From Euryodendron excelsum (taxonomy: Eukaryota > Streptophyta > Magnoliopsida > Ericales > Pentaphylacaceae), in contig CM065389.1 of assembly GCA_033060915.1 (NCBI GenBank), positions 20,346,001 through 20,410,000 on the forward strand: a stretch of DNA of 64,000 nucleotides, in the 5' to 3' direction. The notes below the pieces were generated by a model. That model did not search any database and had not been told where the DNA came from. It saw only the letters and a program-made list of their open reading frames with translations. Shown here piece after piece: positions 47,259 through 58,691 of this stretch. Every line of letters starts with the position of its first letter. The stretch's first letter is position 1. The translations under genes and the position numbers were made by a program.

Positions 47259-49240
47259 GTAAGCCCAAGAAAAAATTATTTTCAATTTCCTCTCTCTCTC
47301 TCTCTCTCAACAACCAAACAAAGGAAACAGGAGAAATGATATAAAATAACAATTTCTCTTTCTTTTTTCTTTTCTTCCACACAAACCAATAGTGTAAACA
47401 ATGAAGAGACCCTTATTTTTCAGGACGCTAGTCAATGGCCTACGTTATACATGAGAGTTTATAAGAAAAAATAAATTAAATAATCTTCTTAGAAAGATGA
47501 ATATATAATGACATTAATTCACAAATAAATAAAGTTAAAATTATTATGAGTAAATTATACTAATATATCTTTTGGTTTTTAACAATTATAGAGACACCCT
47601 CTTAACTTTACAAAATTACAGTAGCACCCTTCATTTACTTGACAGCATACAACACTCCTTTCGTTAACATTCTATTAATGAAATGGACAGGAAAAGAAGA
47701 CATCATCACCTTAAAATTTTAATAAGACAAATTTTTCCTTACTCTACGAAGGAAATATAAAAAATTGATAAGGTTAAAAGTGTAAAAAAGCATGTTCCAT
47801 TAGTGACTATCAACAAATAGCTCTCATAATGAAGGAAGTATCATCTACCTATACTACTATAAAAAGCAAATAGATCCCCTTGGTCTGGATCTATTAAATT
47901 TTAAAAAATCTCAGAACTCATTGACAAAGTCCAACAAAGTACACAGAATTTAACTTACTCATATTGCCTTTAAGGTTAAAATAATAAATCAAATTACATG
48001 CTTAATGATATGATGGTAAATTATCCTATAAATTTTTTAATCTATTCAAATAACTAACTCTCCCACATAACAACTTTTGTGTATTTCACAACTCTATAAT
48101 AATATTGTAAAATTACATAAAGCCATATATCTTTATTTGAAAGAACTTGTCTCACAAATTATGCACTTCTCTGTCCTGTACATAACTTACCTTTTGTTTA
48201 GTTACGCAACCTATTAACCAGTCAATAACTTTTTTTTAAAAAAAAAAAGTAGTAGAGAAAGTGATAGGTAAAGTATAACACACGCACATGCTATATATTA
48301 CCCTTCTAGTTTTAATAAACCAAGGCGGTGCCTTGTAATTGTCAAAAATCTCAAAAGCGTTTGTGTAATTTTGTGCAATTTTTCCAGAGTTTTGAATTTT
48401 TAACAGAAAATAATTCTGTGACTTGGAACAATGAGACCTGACTTTCTTTGTTTTATATTCAATCTATTCTTTCCCTCAAATCAGACATTATTGCAAACAT
48501 CATACAACCATAAAATGTTCATAGAATGGAAGAAGTTCTATTTTATATTTATCTCGTCTAAAAAAGCCAATTCCCCTTCCAAATACTATTTAGTCCTATG
48601 TATCTACTCTACACCTTACCTCCATGTCAATTGGACCATTATTTGAAATACAAAAATAAAAAAATCTTTGTATGACTAGATAAACTCTGGATGTGCGCAC
48701 CATTTTATCAGAGAAGCACACCAGACTAGTCCAAGAAAGAGATTGTAGGAGTGGATTTCTAATGTTGCACTCGAACTCAAACCTTGGGCTAAAAGACTCG
48801 TGAGCACACAATTGATGGGAAGATTTGATTGCTTTTAAAACATATTCTCATAAATGGACAAATTTTCAATAGTAAGATGGTACTAACTGTTACTATTAAA
48901 ATTTAATAATTACAGTATGAGACCTACTAAATATATAAATGTTGAAGATTGTAACGGAGATAGTATCTTAAACATATATAGATGTTATCTACCTATTGAA
49001 TTTTTTCCCCTTACAATTAGGCCCCATCTCAAAGCAAATGGTATCTTGCCATGTGGCATACACAGGTTGGATCCACCACCACCATTGAACACAGAAATTT
49101 TACTTCCTAGCTAGTAAGGAGGGATGGAAAAGAATCTTCTAATCTTGCAGAGGCAGATTAGGAAAGGAATCGCCTGTGTTTTCAAAGCAAACTTTCCAAC
49201 AGTGGAAGGCGGTGCTTTTGCTTGCTCTCCCTCCACACGT
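47259..49240. other. Intergenic, upstream of thaumatin-like gene
   Basis: AT-rich, with a short CT run (47291-47309). The segment at about 47550-47700 resembles the ends of dispersed plant DNA elements (a TATAGAGACACCC-type phrase), but no boundaries were found. No gene was recognised; open frames at 48431-48646 and 48596-48811 lack motifs. Confidence 0.5.
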
Positions 49241-49250
49241 ATTCTCTCCT

Positions 49251-49361
49251 TATTTATACGTTCTCTCTCTTTCCTCTGCATATGCCCTTGTGCACCATAC
49301 CCTCTTTCCTCTGCCTCAACCCAAACCAACCTAACGCAAAGTGAGAGAGAGAGAGAGAGAG
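49251..49361 (+). promoter_or_regulatory. Candidate core promoter and leader of thaumatin-like gene
   Basis: TATTTATA at 49251-49258 lies about 104 bp before the start codon and is followed by a CT-rich stretch typical of plant leaders. A (GA)n run (about 49341-49361) abuts the ATG itself. Confidence 0.4.
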
Positions 49362-50844
49362 ATGGGATCAGATCATAGTATGCTTCTGTCAGTTTTGTTG
49401 GTTGTAACTCTACTTTCATCAGGTACGTAATATGTTCTATTAATAACCTTTGGTTTTTCTTGTTCATATTTAATGAACCTGTTTGATTGTCATTATAATG
49501 TGTTTTTATTGTCTTTATAAGTAGTCATTATTGGAATATATACCTTTATTAAAACTTGCAAAAGACAGTTCCCAACAAATTAAAAAAAAAAAACAAGCTT
49601 TCATCTTTTCAAGAATGTCTACTAACTAGTTGAGACACGTTGTCTCTTTTGACACGTTATTGATTTCACCCGCTATTAGTGAGTCTCAACTGATTTGGTT
49701 GCTGCCGACGATTAAACATCAGTCGCAGTTAATGATAACATAACTTTACTTATGAATTAATCTCGGAGCAAAAATGCTTCAGATATAAACTATTAAAACC
49801 CAAAAATAACAAACCGAAAAAATGGAGAAAGTATATGTTGTCCTCGATCGAGGGTAAATTTTTGTTTGCCTTACCAGAAACTTACTTAAAAAAGTGAGCA
49901 AATGCCCACTGGCCGAAGCCAATTTTCAATGGCCACACGAAATTCTTTTGAAAATTTTAGGAATTCATCGAGGATGCTGTTAGGATAATGAAGCCAAACT
50001 CCAACTAAACAAAGGAAAAACTGGTAGAAAAAACTATGCAAAAACTAAAGAAACTTAAAATATGATTCTCTTTCTCTCTCTCTGTCTGAGCATGACATTA
50101 CATAACTATAAGATTTTGTAATAATCTTTTCACTTGCTGGATGAGCAGGGCCAAAAGTATCCGAATCGGCAAGAATTTTCACTATAATAAACGACTGCAA
50201 GGAAACAATCTGGCCAGGAATCACTCCAGGAGAGAACTTCAACGGCGGTGGTTTTGCATTAAAATCAGGCCAATCCATTGTTCTCACAGCCCCTGTCGGC
50301 TGGTCTGGCCGCATCTGGGGTCGAACAGGTTGCAAATTCGACAAGAATGGCAACGGAACATGTCAAACCGGCAGGTGTGGCTCATCCCTCAAGTGCACAG
50401 CCTCCGGCGAAGCCCCGGCCTCGCTTGCCGAATTTACACTCGCCACCCTCGATTTTTACGACGTGAGCCTCGTCGATGGCTTCAACTTGCCCATGGCCGT
50501 AAAGCCCATTAATGGCAGGGGAAATTGCAGCGTTGCTGGTTGTGATCAGGACTTGAGGTCTAGCTGTCCATCGGAGCTCGCCGTTAAGGCCGGCGGGAAG
50601 ACGATAGCCTGCCGGAGCGCCTGCGACGTGTTCAACACCGACGAGTACTGTTGCAGGGGTGTTTTCGGCAATGCAGCCACATGTCAACCTACCTATTACT
50701 CCAAAAAATTCAAGTCAGCCTGCCCTACTGCATATAGCTACGCATATGATGATCCCAGCAGCATTTTTACATGCTCTGGAACTGACTATGTTATCACATT
50801 TTGCTCAAACAGGTATGTCAACTACTATCTTTGTATTACCAAAT

Positions 50845-50876
<32 letters not shown>

Positions 50877-51934
50877 GCAACAGTATTACTTTATTTGCCA
50901 TGTTTTTGTTTTCTTTCTTGTTTTAATGGTTACCATTGCACTTCTTAAGAAAAGAGTCATCTTTGATCTAACCCAAAAGTGGTAAATTTAAATGTTCTTG
51001 TCTGCATATGTTTTATTCTACCTAAATAATCTTAAAATATAATTGAGAATGTAAAATTCGTTGTCCTCTCTTAATCAGCCCTTTTTTTTTTTTTTTTTTG
51101 GCTAGGCCTCTTAATCTGGCTGAAATTATTCTCCTATAAACCTTCAAAATCACAAGCCCGACCCCTCCGTTTTTTAACTTTAAATTTCGAAACCTTCAAT
51201 CTTACAGCCATTATTAACTCTAATCCTACATAGATTTCTGAGCACTGAATCTTAAATAATGTTAAGATTCTAAATTCTTGATCTTATATATATATATATA
51301 TATATATTATGTTGGAAAAGGTTAATATGCTTTTAGTTTCATAGGCAATTTTGTTAAGATTCTAAATTCTGAAATTAGTTTTGTTTGTATATCCCTATCT
51401 CTTGTTCAGAGTGCCTATAAATGGTGGAGAAATATTAAACAATTATTCTAATTGTTGTATTACTGTTCCAATACTAACAACATTATGTTCAAGTCAGTGC
51501 ATGCTTGTTTGGATCGTAGATTTTTACAGAGAAAAACAAAAAGGAAAAGCAAAAAAAGAAAAAGAAAAACAAGTGAAAGAAAATTTTCTCTCTTTTGTTT
51601 GGTTAGATTAGAAAAATAAGAGAAAATGTGCATTTTTTCAATCCCAAGGGGTTTATGTGTTTTTTGGACGTAACCTTAAGAAGATGAAATATAATTAGCA
51701 CTTTTTAATTATAATTTATCAATTGTTTGGCTTTGATTTATTGCATGATCATAGGCTAAAGGAACATTTGTTGGTGATGGTGATGGTGATGATTTCAGGA
51801 ACCAAACTGTGTGCACCTATCACGACAAGAAGCTCGTTTGCAGTGGATCAAATGGCTTAATATCATTGATTGGAAAATGGTGGTCTTTGATGCTTGGATT
51901 GCCCCTGATGATTAACTTAGGGATGATACTTTAG
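49362..51934 (+). CDS. Thaumatin-like protein (PR-5 family), three exons
   Basis: Exons 49362-49422, 50149-50812 and 51799-51934 join in phase to 286 aa, stop TAG. The MGSDHSMLLSVLLVVTLL start is a signal peptide, so the protein enters the secretory pathway. The mature part opens ARIFTIINDCKETIWPGI. It contains the thaumatin signature G-R-T-G-C-x-F-x-x-x-G-x-G-x-C-x-T-G-x-C and shows 16 cysteines in exon 2, the count for eight disulphides. Acidic-cleft candidates include the Arg in GRIWGR, the Glu in LAEFTL, and Asp residues in FYDVSLVDGFN and CDVF. The family acts in defence and some members bind or cleave beta-1,3-glucans. Exon 3 adds two cysteines and a hydrophobic tail (LISLIGKWWSLMLGLPLMIN), suggesting a GPI-anchor or membrane tail. 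Both introns are GT-AG. It looks intact. Confidence 0.92.
50841..50875. repeat. (TA)n run in thaumatin-like intron 2
   Basis: A TA/CATA run lies close to the exon 2 donor in the 986-bp intron. Another TA run is at about 51284-51307 in the same intron. Confidence 0.85.
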
Positions 51935-53789
51935 GAGAAGCTCAGAAATTCTTTCATTTTTTACAAAAAAAAATTAAAAATTAAGAGGTTTGCTTCTTTT
52001 TCTTTTTCTTTTTCCTTTTTTGGTGGGTGGAAACTACACTTCGCAATTTGTGACATAATATTTCCTTCTCTATCACAGCATCAGTGCTAAAACATGGTCT
52101 GTATATATGAATCTGATTATTTTATTTTTTTGGCTTATTTATTTCCAGCATGGATATTTATTTCCCTTTCTTTGTCCAACTGCCCCTTTTATTTTTCCCC
52201 TTGTATATTTTGAAACTGAAAATTCACTAGTCATCAAGTGGTCGTTGTGTACCTTTCGGACAAATATTTCGGATTAGACCCGAATCTGATCCGAGATCAA
52301 ATTTGGCGGGTCGGATTTAATATCCCATAATGGGTCTGTAATAAACGGGCACTCGATCGATATGAATCCGGTCTGGTCCCTCTTTAATGAATACATGGTT
52401 TCCCTACATGGTTTTCAGCCTCTATTCCTTTCTTTCTTCATTTTTCTTTTTTTTTTTTTTTTTTTTTTGTGCTTTTCATGAAAACCTAATATTCAGTTGA
52501 ACATTCAGAAAGAAACTTAATCAATCTCACATCCTTGGCTTCTCATAAAATTATTTTTGATTCCTATTCCATGCAACAGCTCTCCTCGAGCGATCTACCA
52601 TTAGATTGATGCGAAAGGGTTATTCTGACTTTGAAAGCCTTGACTTGCTGAGTTCAGATAACTCTTACATCATGTGACAAAGCTATCAATGAACTACCAT
52701 TGAAATGAGGACAAACCAAATAAAAATGTGTGGACGAAGTGTTGGGAAAAACAGTGAAAGATATATAAACTGAATTTAAACAAAATTCTTTTATTCCACT
52801 GGCAGAGTCACATATCTTAATGGTCGTTTATTGATGCTTTGCTCAAAAAAATCTATTCTCTTATTTATTGTCACCAATAACACAAAATATTTACATAAAA
52901 CAAAAGCTAGTAACAAGAAATGTCCTAGAGTCTTGGAGCTCCTATAGCACCCTAAAATTTTTAATTATTAGTACACAATATTGCAATATCAATCTTCTAC
53001 ATGTCAAACCAAAAATGAGACTATCATTACTACTTTTTATACATCTAATGTGCATTTGCTTCGTTGGCCAAAACAAAGCCAAAAAAAAAACCTTCTAGCT
53101 CTTTACTCGAAAAGAAAAACCTCAAAGAATAAATACCAAACAGAGCTAAAAAAATAGACGTATCCCTTCTATTACTAGAGAGATAAAGCAATGATTTCTT
53201 TAAAAAAGGGAGAGTAGGAGATGATTTCTCTGTTGAAAAAGGTGGGAAGAGATGGAGGGTAGTCGTAGAGTGAAAGATTGTCTGAGAAGGAGGTGGTGGT
53301 GTTGTTCTCTACACCTTGGATTTCAAGAAAACTCATGCCACTGGATTTCCTCCTCTAACATATATTATGAGGCAACTGTGGGAGGTGGCATTGATAGTTT
53401 GTATCTGTCTGTCGCCACTATGTAGGTATTTCACTAGAGTTTATTTTTGTAGAGAAATAAAAAATTTTGAAAATTGTTAATAGGACCGGATAACATATAG
53501 ATTTATACAATCCGATTAATTAGCAGATCCTCCGGGTCCAAATCTGTCAAATTATTTTATCGAATTTGGACTTAACGAATCTAGATTTGTCAAGATCAGG
53601 TCGGATCTTGATCAAATCAATCCATTAACAGGCCTAGTAGTTAAAGGTGTACCAAAATTTGATTTGGCGTGCGTGGCTATAGGCTATATAGCATGGATAG
53701 ATGGTTTGGTAATTAATGACTTAATGATTATCGGTGTGGTAAAAAAAGACATACTTACTATACGACGGTAAAGTGTAAATAAAAAAATT
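51935..53789. other. Intergenic, 3' side of thaumatin-like gene
   Basis: No gene recognised. Two short stretches with GATCCGA/GGTCGGAT-type words (52237-52400 and 53470-53640) resemble ends of dispersed DNA elements; they may be the two ends of one, but no duplication was found. There are long T runs at 52447-52468. Confidence 0.45.
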
Positions 53790-55120
53790 AAGATAAAATA
53801 CGCCGGTATTCCTTATAATTTCAAGTAAGTTTTATTTAAGGTAAAATATATTGGTGGTCCTTATAGTTTTAAGCAAGTTTTATTTTGGTTTTTGTAGTTT
53901 CAATTGCAGCAATTTTGACCCTCAATTATTAGTTTTATTTCTAAAATGTCTAATTGGGAATTGTTGTTAAAGACTTGGACAACAAATGAACACGCACCAT
54001 GCACGTGGGACTCCTGCAGGGGTAAGTTGGTATTTTCGACCATCTTCCCGCCCAAGCGACCACGTGCGACACTCGTTGGTCCTACTTCCCCCAAATTGTT
54101 AATATATTGGTAGATTAGGGCTCCAATTGCATAAATCGGTGACTACAAAATTGGTGGGTTTTGCTACCGCAGCCATTGAAGCTCCATCCATTGGATTTTA
54201 GTTGATGTGTTCAAAGTGATTCAACTATGCCATTAATTAGGGTTGAGAATGAAGTACCCCAATATGGTATGTCAGTTTTTTTACGTATAAAGTGTGTTAT
54301 AACTGTATGTTTAGGGAGTCTTGTTGGAAGATGGGATGGGGAACATGGTTTTTGTTGTTGTGCTTGTTTGAGTTATTTAATGAGTTGCATTGCTGTGTTA
54401 TTGTTAAAATGTGAGCATTTGTATTTTGCTGTTTTATGTGCATTGTATGCATTGTCAGAATCTGAAATTGCAGTATAATGTCACACTTATGAATTTTATA
54501 TAAATGTGTGTGGGTTCATGATCACATTGTTCCCTATACAATTTGTTTCCTTTCGGTAGACAGTGTGGCTCCCCTTTAGAGATTTTGGCATATTTTGTTT
54601 ACAAACTTTTTGCACTTCTTATTTTTCTTTTTTTGTATGTCTTGCCTATTGGTTGTGTTGTAGACCCAAATGATATCTTATTCACAACAAGAACACACCA
54701 TGGTGGGAAATTTGTTGGGGATTCAAACAGAGTATACATAGGGGGAAAAGTGTCCTACTTTGATAAATGCAATATGGATAAGCTGAATATATTGGTTATT
54801 AGACAAATGGTGAATGATCTAAACTATATAGGTTTTATAACCTATTGTTAGAGAGCTAAAATATCTGTTAAGGATGTTGTAAACATGCTTAGCTGGGTTT
54901 TTGCTGATTTTAAAGTAATTGATATATATTTAGAACATCATCCCGACCTTGATCAACATTATGGTGAAGCAATTGTTGAGGTTCATCTTCATACAGTGAT
55001 GATTGAGGAAGTTGATGGGGGATAGAATTCAGGTGATGGGGGACAGGGTGCTGGTTTTCCTCAATTTGATGGTGAATTGCAAGGTGAGGAAGGTCCTCTA
55101 ACCTAATTAGACATCATTAA
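53790..55120 (+). pseudogene. Mutator-like element fragment, transposase N-terminal part
   Basis: The left part (53800-54060) looks like a long MULE terminal repeat. It has two tandem versions of a segment of about 45 bp (TAAAATA..GG.. ..CTTATA.TTT.AAG.AAGTTTTATTT). Coding remnants follow: MPLIRVENEVPQYG (54227), then ILFTTRTHHGGKFVGD..YIGGKVSYFDKCNMDKL (about 54680-54790), the PB1-like N-terminal domain of MuDR transposases, and VIDIYLEHHPDLD. A stop at 54849 separates the last two. The catalytic DDE domain is missing because the LTR at 55121 cuts in. Confidence 0.65.
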
Positions 55121-56419
55121 TGTCACATTAGGCAGGACGTGATTGCACAGGTCACCGTGCCTGCGAATGACACCTTACCATATACCAAAGGATAAATTGC
55201 TAATTGACTAAACAAACATATACAAAAACTATGCATTCATACCGTACTATATAGTAAAAGTAAACCATAGGTTATTTCCATCATTACAAATTCGTGACAT
55301 AAATTATTGTATAAAATCAAGTCCCAATAATTCATACAAAACACGATAAGAAATAGAAGTAATGCAACAAAAGCTCGCCCCCAAGACTCAATACCCTTGA
55401 CACCAACATGGACGTCACTGCGGCGACGATCGGGACTACAATAAACCAAACTCCATCCTTAACTCACCTGTCAAAAAGGTCTGTGTGGGCATGAGTGACT
55501 CGCGCCACACATGCACTAGAGATAAACTCAAGAGGCGGAGTAGTATAACTCAGAGTACGAGATCGTACCACAAGGAGCTATGTGTGCACAATGACCAAAA
55601 GAACTAGAACTAGCCTCTCAATCGCTTATAAAATTCTAACAAATCTCTTCTAAAAAGGAAAATGAAAATATGTTTGTTTTGAAAATAGTTTGGTTATCTA
55701 AACTAGCTAATAAACAAATGCTAAACGACTTCAATAAAGATTGATTTTAACTTAATGTGACAAAGTCTCGCGATTAATTGATCGAACCGATTGTTTTTCT
55801 CAGAATTCCAAATGAGGTATTTTATAACTCAAATCCTTCAACTACGTCATGAGTCTCAGATTTGGAAATTCTAGCAATAAAACGAGGTATTCTTTAGAAA
55901 TTCAACTTCTAGAATAAATCGAGTTTTTAGAATCGAGGACGAATACCATCGATTCGCGCAACGCATATACTGAGTATGACTCACGCATATACGTTATCGA
56001 ACATAATCAATCATCCAAGTTTTCAATGTTTTCTAGTACGAAGAACGCGAAGAACAATAAAAATAGAAATTTAGCTTGAAAACCTAAAATCTACCCCCTT
56101 TGTTCATCCAAGACCTCCAATGGGTCTTCACAATCAATCCCAAGAATGGAAGAGTTAGCTACTTATATCTAAGTATGAAACAACTTCGAAATAATTAAAG
56201 AAATACTGAAAATCCAAATTTAATTCAAGAACACAATTAACATTACGAATTTAATGCAATGAAATGGAAGAACTTGCATTGAAACTAGTGTTTAAGATAT
56301 TACAATTACATATTGAGCAATAATGTAACAAATATATGCTAAATAAATGAAAAACTTACAAAAAATCTAAATATCGCCTCCCCTCTACTCTAATATATCG
56401 AAAATAAAATGAAATTTTA

Positions 56420-56427
56420 TATTTATA
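56420..56427 (-). promoter_or_regulatory. Probable TATA box of minus-strand LTR
   Basis: TATAAATA on the minus strand in the context CCCTATAAATATAAAATTT, 43 bp downstream of the nearest palindrome. Confidence 0.55.
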
Positions 56428-56469
56428 GGGATTACAATCGAACCCTAAAATTTGGCGAAAAATTGCCTT

Positions 56470-56662
56470 ACCGTTCGAACGGTTGGAGGGCCGTTCGAAC
56501 GCCCGTAGCTAGGTTCTTCGCCATTCGAACGGCTAAAAGGAGCATTCAAATGGTAGGCCATTTCTCAGATGCATGCTTTCAGGCCATTCGAATAGCCCCT
56601 TGCACCGTTCGAATGGTAGGCAAAAATCTGGGCTTCTTTTTTCTAGCCGTTCAAACGACCTC
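56470..56662 (-). promoter_or_regulatory. CCGTTCGAACGG palindrome cluster upstream of TATA
   Basis: A perfect 14-bp palindrome ACCGTTCGAACGGT lies at 56470-56483. It is followed by CCGTTCGAACG (56491), GCCATTCGAACGGC (about 56520) and decayed copies near 56555, 56582, 56604 and 56645. The copies most distant from the TATA box are most decayed (TTCAAA in place of TTCGAA). Confidence 0.7.
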
Positions 56663-58691
56663 CTGGGGGGTTTGAACTATAAACCCGTTTTTTGCTCATT
56701 CAGGAATTGACTTGTTTGAAGCCTTTGGAATTAGGATTTGCCTATGCACATTAGATGTAAACATGTGTAACTTGAAAAAAGCTTTCCAACGGTGTATCAT
56801 TCATCCCGTTCTGATCTACGAGTATAAACTTGCACGTCTTCCGAGACAAAGCCCAGGCAACGGTCCTCGACAAACCACAATTGTAACTTGGATCACTTCG
56901 TTAACTCCAAAATGACTTCCTTAACTTTAAAAACCTGAAATGAGGTGGAGTATGAGGTTAAATGCAATATAAAGCAAAGAAAGTATAATTAGCTCTAATC
57001 TATGGCTATCAAAGGCTTTTTAGCGGCCATAGACTACACTTATGTAGTCTAATCGATGAGCTAAAAGTTAACATGCTTACGGTAGATAATCAAACTCATA
57101 AATAATGATAACAAGCTTCCACAATGCACATCCAGCTATAAATGATTACATCCAAGTATAAATGATCAATATATGTATATATCATGAATGCCTCAATACA
57201 ATAAATGTATCACTCAAATGTGCGCTCAAGTTTAGATAACGTTGGCCCAATGAGTGACAGCTCGTTATCAAGGATACCTCACATTGACACCCTTTTAGAT
57301 CAACCCTACATCGGTTCATCTTTAAGTTAGCCCTACATCGGTAAAACATTCCTCTATGAAATGCATTGGCATACTATATGAATGGTATGCAATGCCATCT
57401 CATATATAACATTATCAATATCACTGCATATATAACCTCATCAATATTACGTTATAGATAATCATCAAGCAATTTAATATGAACAAGACTATCTATATTC
57501 CCACATGTCACTACACTCACACCACGATAAGATAAGTCCTTGGTTGATGTTGATTATTCTTGTCCTCTGTGAACCCTTATCACCTCAACCATGTTTGTTT
57601 AGGAACCATAAAAGCAATGATAAGTGAATATAAACGATGATGCATAACCGATAATCAATATAAATGATGAATGCATAAATATTACATAAGCTGTGTGATA
57701 CACATCTAACATGTCATAAACACTTCCAATAATGCAACCAAAGGGTAAGAAACAACTTTTACCAAAACCCAAGGCAATGCAATAGGTCAATCTCATTTGG
57801 GAATAGGCTTAAAGACCTTTAAGTTGATAGGTCATATGTCGAAAATACATTTAAGATGAAGAAATTATGTCCAATGAAAGATGGACTCAAATCCTGGAAA
57901 ATAATGGTGTTGATAGAAATTTTAGGTCACCTTTAAACTGACATGTCTCTCAATCGACAAAGAATTAGGGTGTCAACTTTATATCAATAAAAAGCCCCAT
58001 GAATCTACTTTTCAACGCTTCAAATAGTACATCAATCTGAGTTTTCTAGAACGAGTTATCAGAAGGAGTTCGCTGGGGTGAGAAACTAATGAGAGGCTAG
58101 CGAGACTTACTGGATGAAAATCTGGTATCTCATTGGAGCGAGAGTCTAGCGAGACCTTAGCCAGATCTGCTGACATAGCTCGCGACATGGCTTCCCAATC
58201 CAAGATTTCTCCACTCCAATCCACCCTAACACTTCACATAAGCTCACCAAAGACTCCAAAATACAATACAAAGCTAAAACTGAAATCAAAGATGACCAAA
58301 AACATATACACCAAGATGAATAAAGGCTTTCACCATGAAAACCCCCTTTTCTCCTCCATCTTCCTCCTTCCGTGGTGAGGGATGATATGCAACATACAAC
58401 ACACAATAAGCAAAGAACAATATGAAGCAAGCAAAGATAAGTGGAACTCACCTTGATAATAGCAACCAATCCTTCCCTAGGTTTTTTTCCTCTCTTCTTC
58501 TTCTTCTTCTTCCTCTTTCTTTCTTCTTCTTTTTATTTCCTTTCTTTTCTTCAAATCTTCCACCAATCTCTATCTCTCTCCAAGCTTCTCTTTTGACTTG
58601 ATAGTCAAAAGAGACTTATCTAACACCCTTATGTGCCCCCCAACATGCCCCCACCTCACCATTTACATGCCACACTCCCATTGGTCCACAC

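Larger units (their letters stand above)
55121..58691 (-). mobile_element. Chromovirus-like gypsy LTR, right end unresolved
   Basis: The plus-strand TGTCACATTAGGCAGGACGTG is, on the minus strand, an LTR end of the ..CGTC..GTGACA kind seen in Tekay/Del-type gypsy elements. No PBS lies next to it, so it is a solo or 3' LTR. The preceding ATTAA (55116-55120) is the candidate target duplication. A minus-strand TATA box at 56420-56427 and the palindrome cluster upstream agree with this orientation. The right boundary lies somewhere before the SIRE-like LTR at 58692 and may have been cut by it. No coding domain was seen in between. Confidence 0.5.

Noticed and set aside
48650..48840. Possible minus-strand tRNA-derived SINE (GAGTTCGAGTGC box-B-like word and T-rich end)
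   Set aside because: Box A is not convincing, and no target duplication or second copy was seen in the window.
50382..50687. 101-aa minus-strand ORF
   Set aside because: Antisense shadow of the GC-richer thaumatin-like exon 2.
52237..53640. One DNA transposon with ends near 52237 and 53640
   Set aside because: End-like words are present but no matching terminal repeats or target duplication were found.
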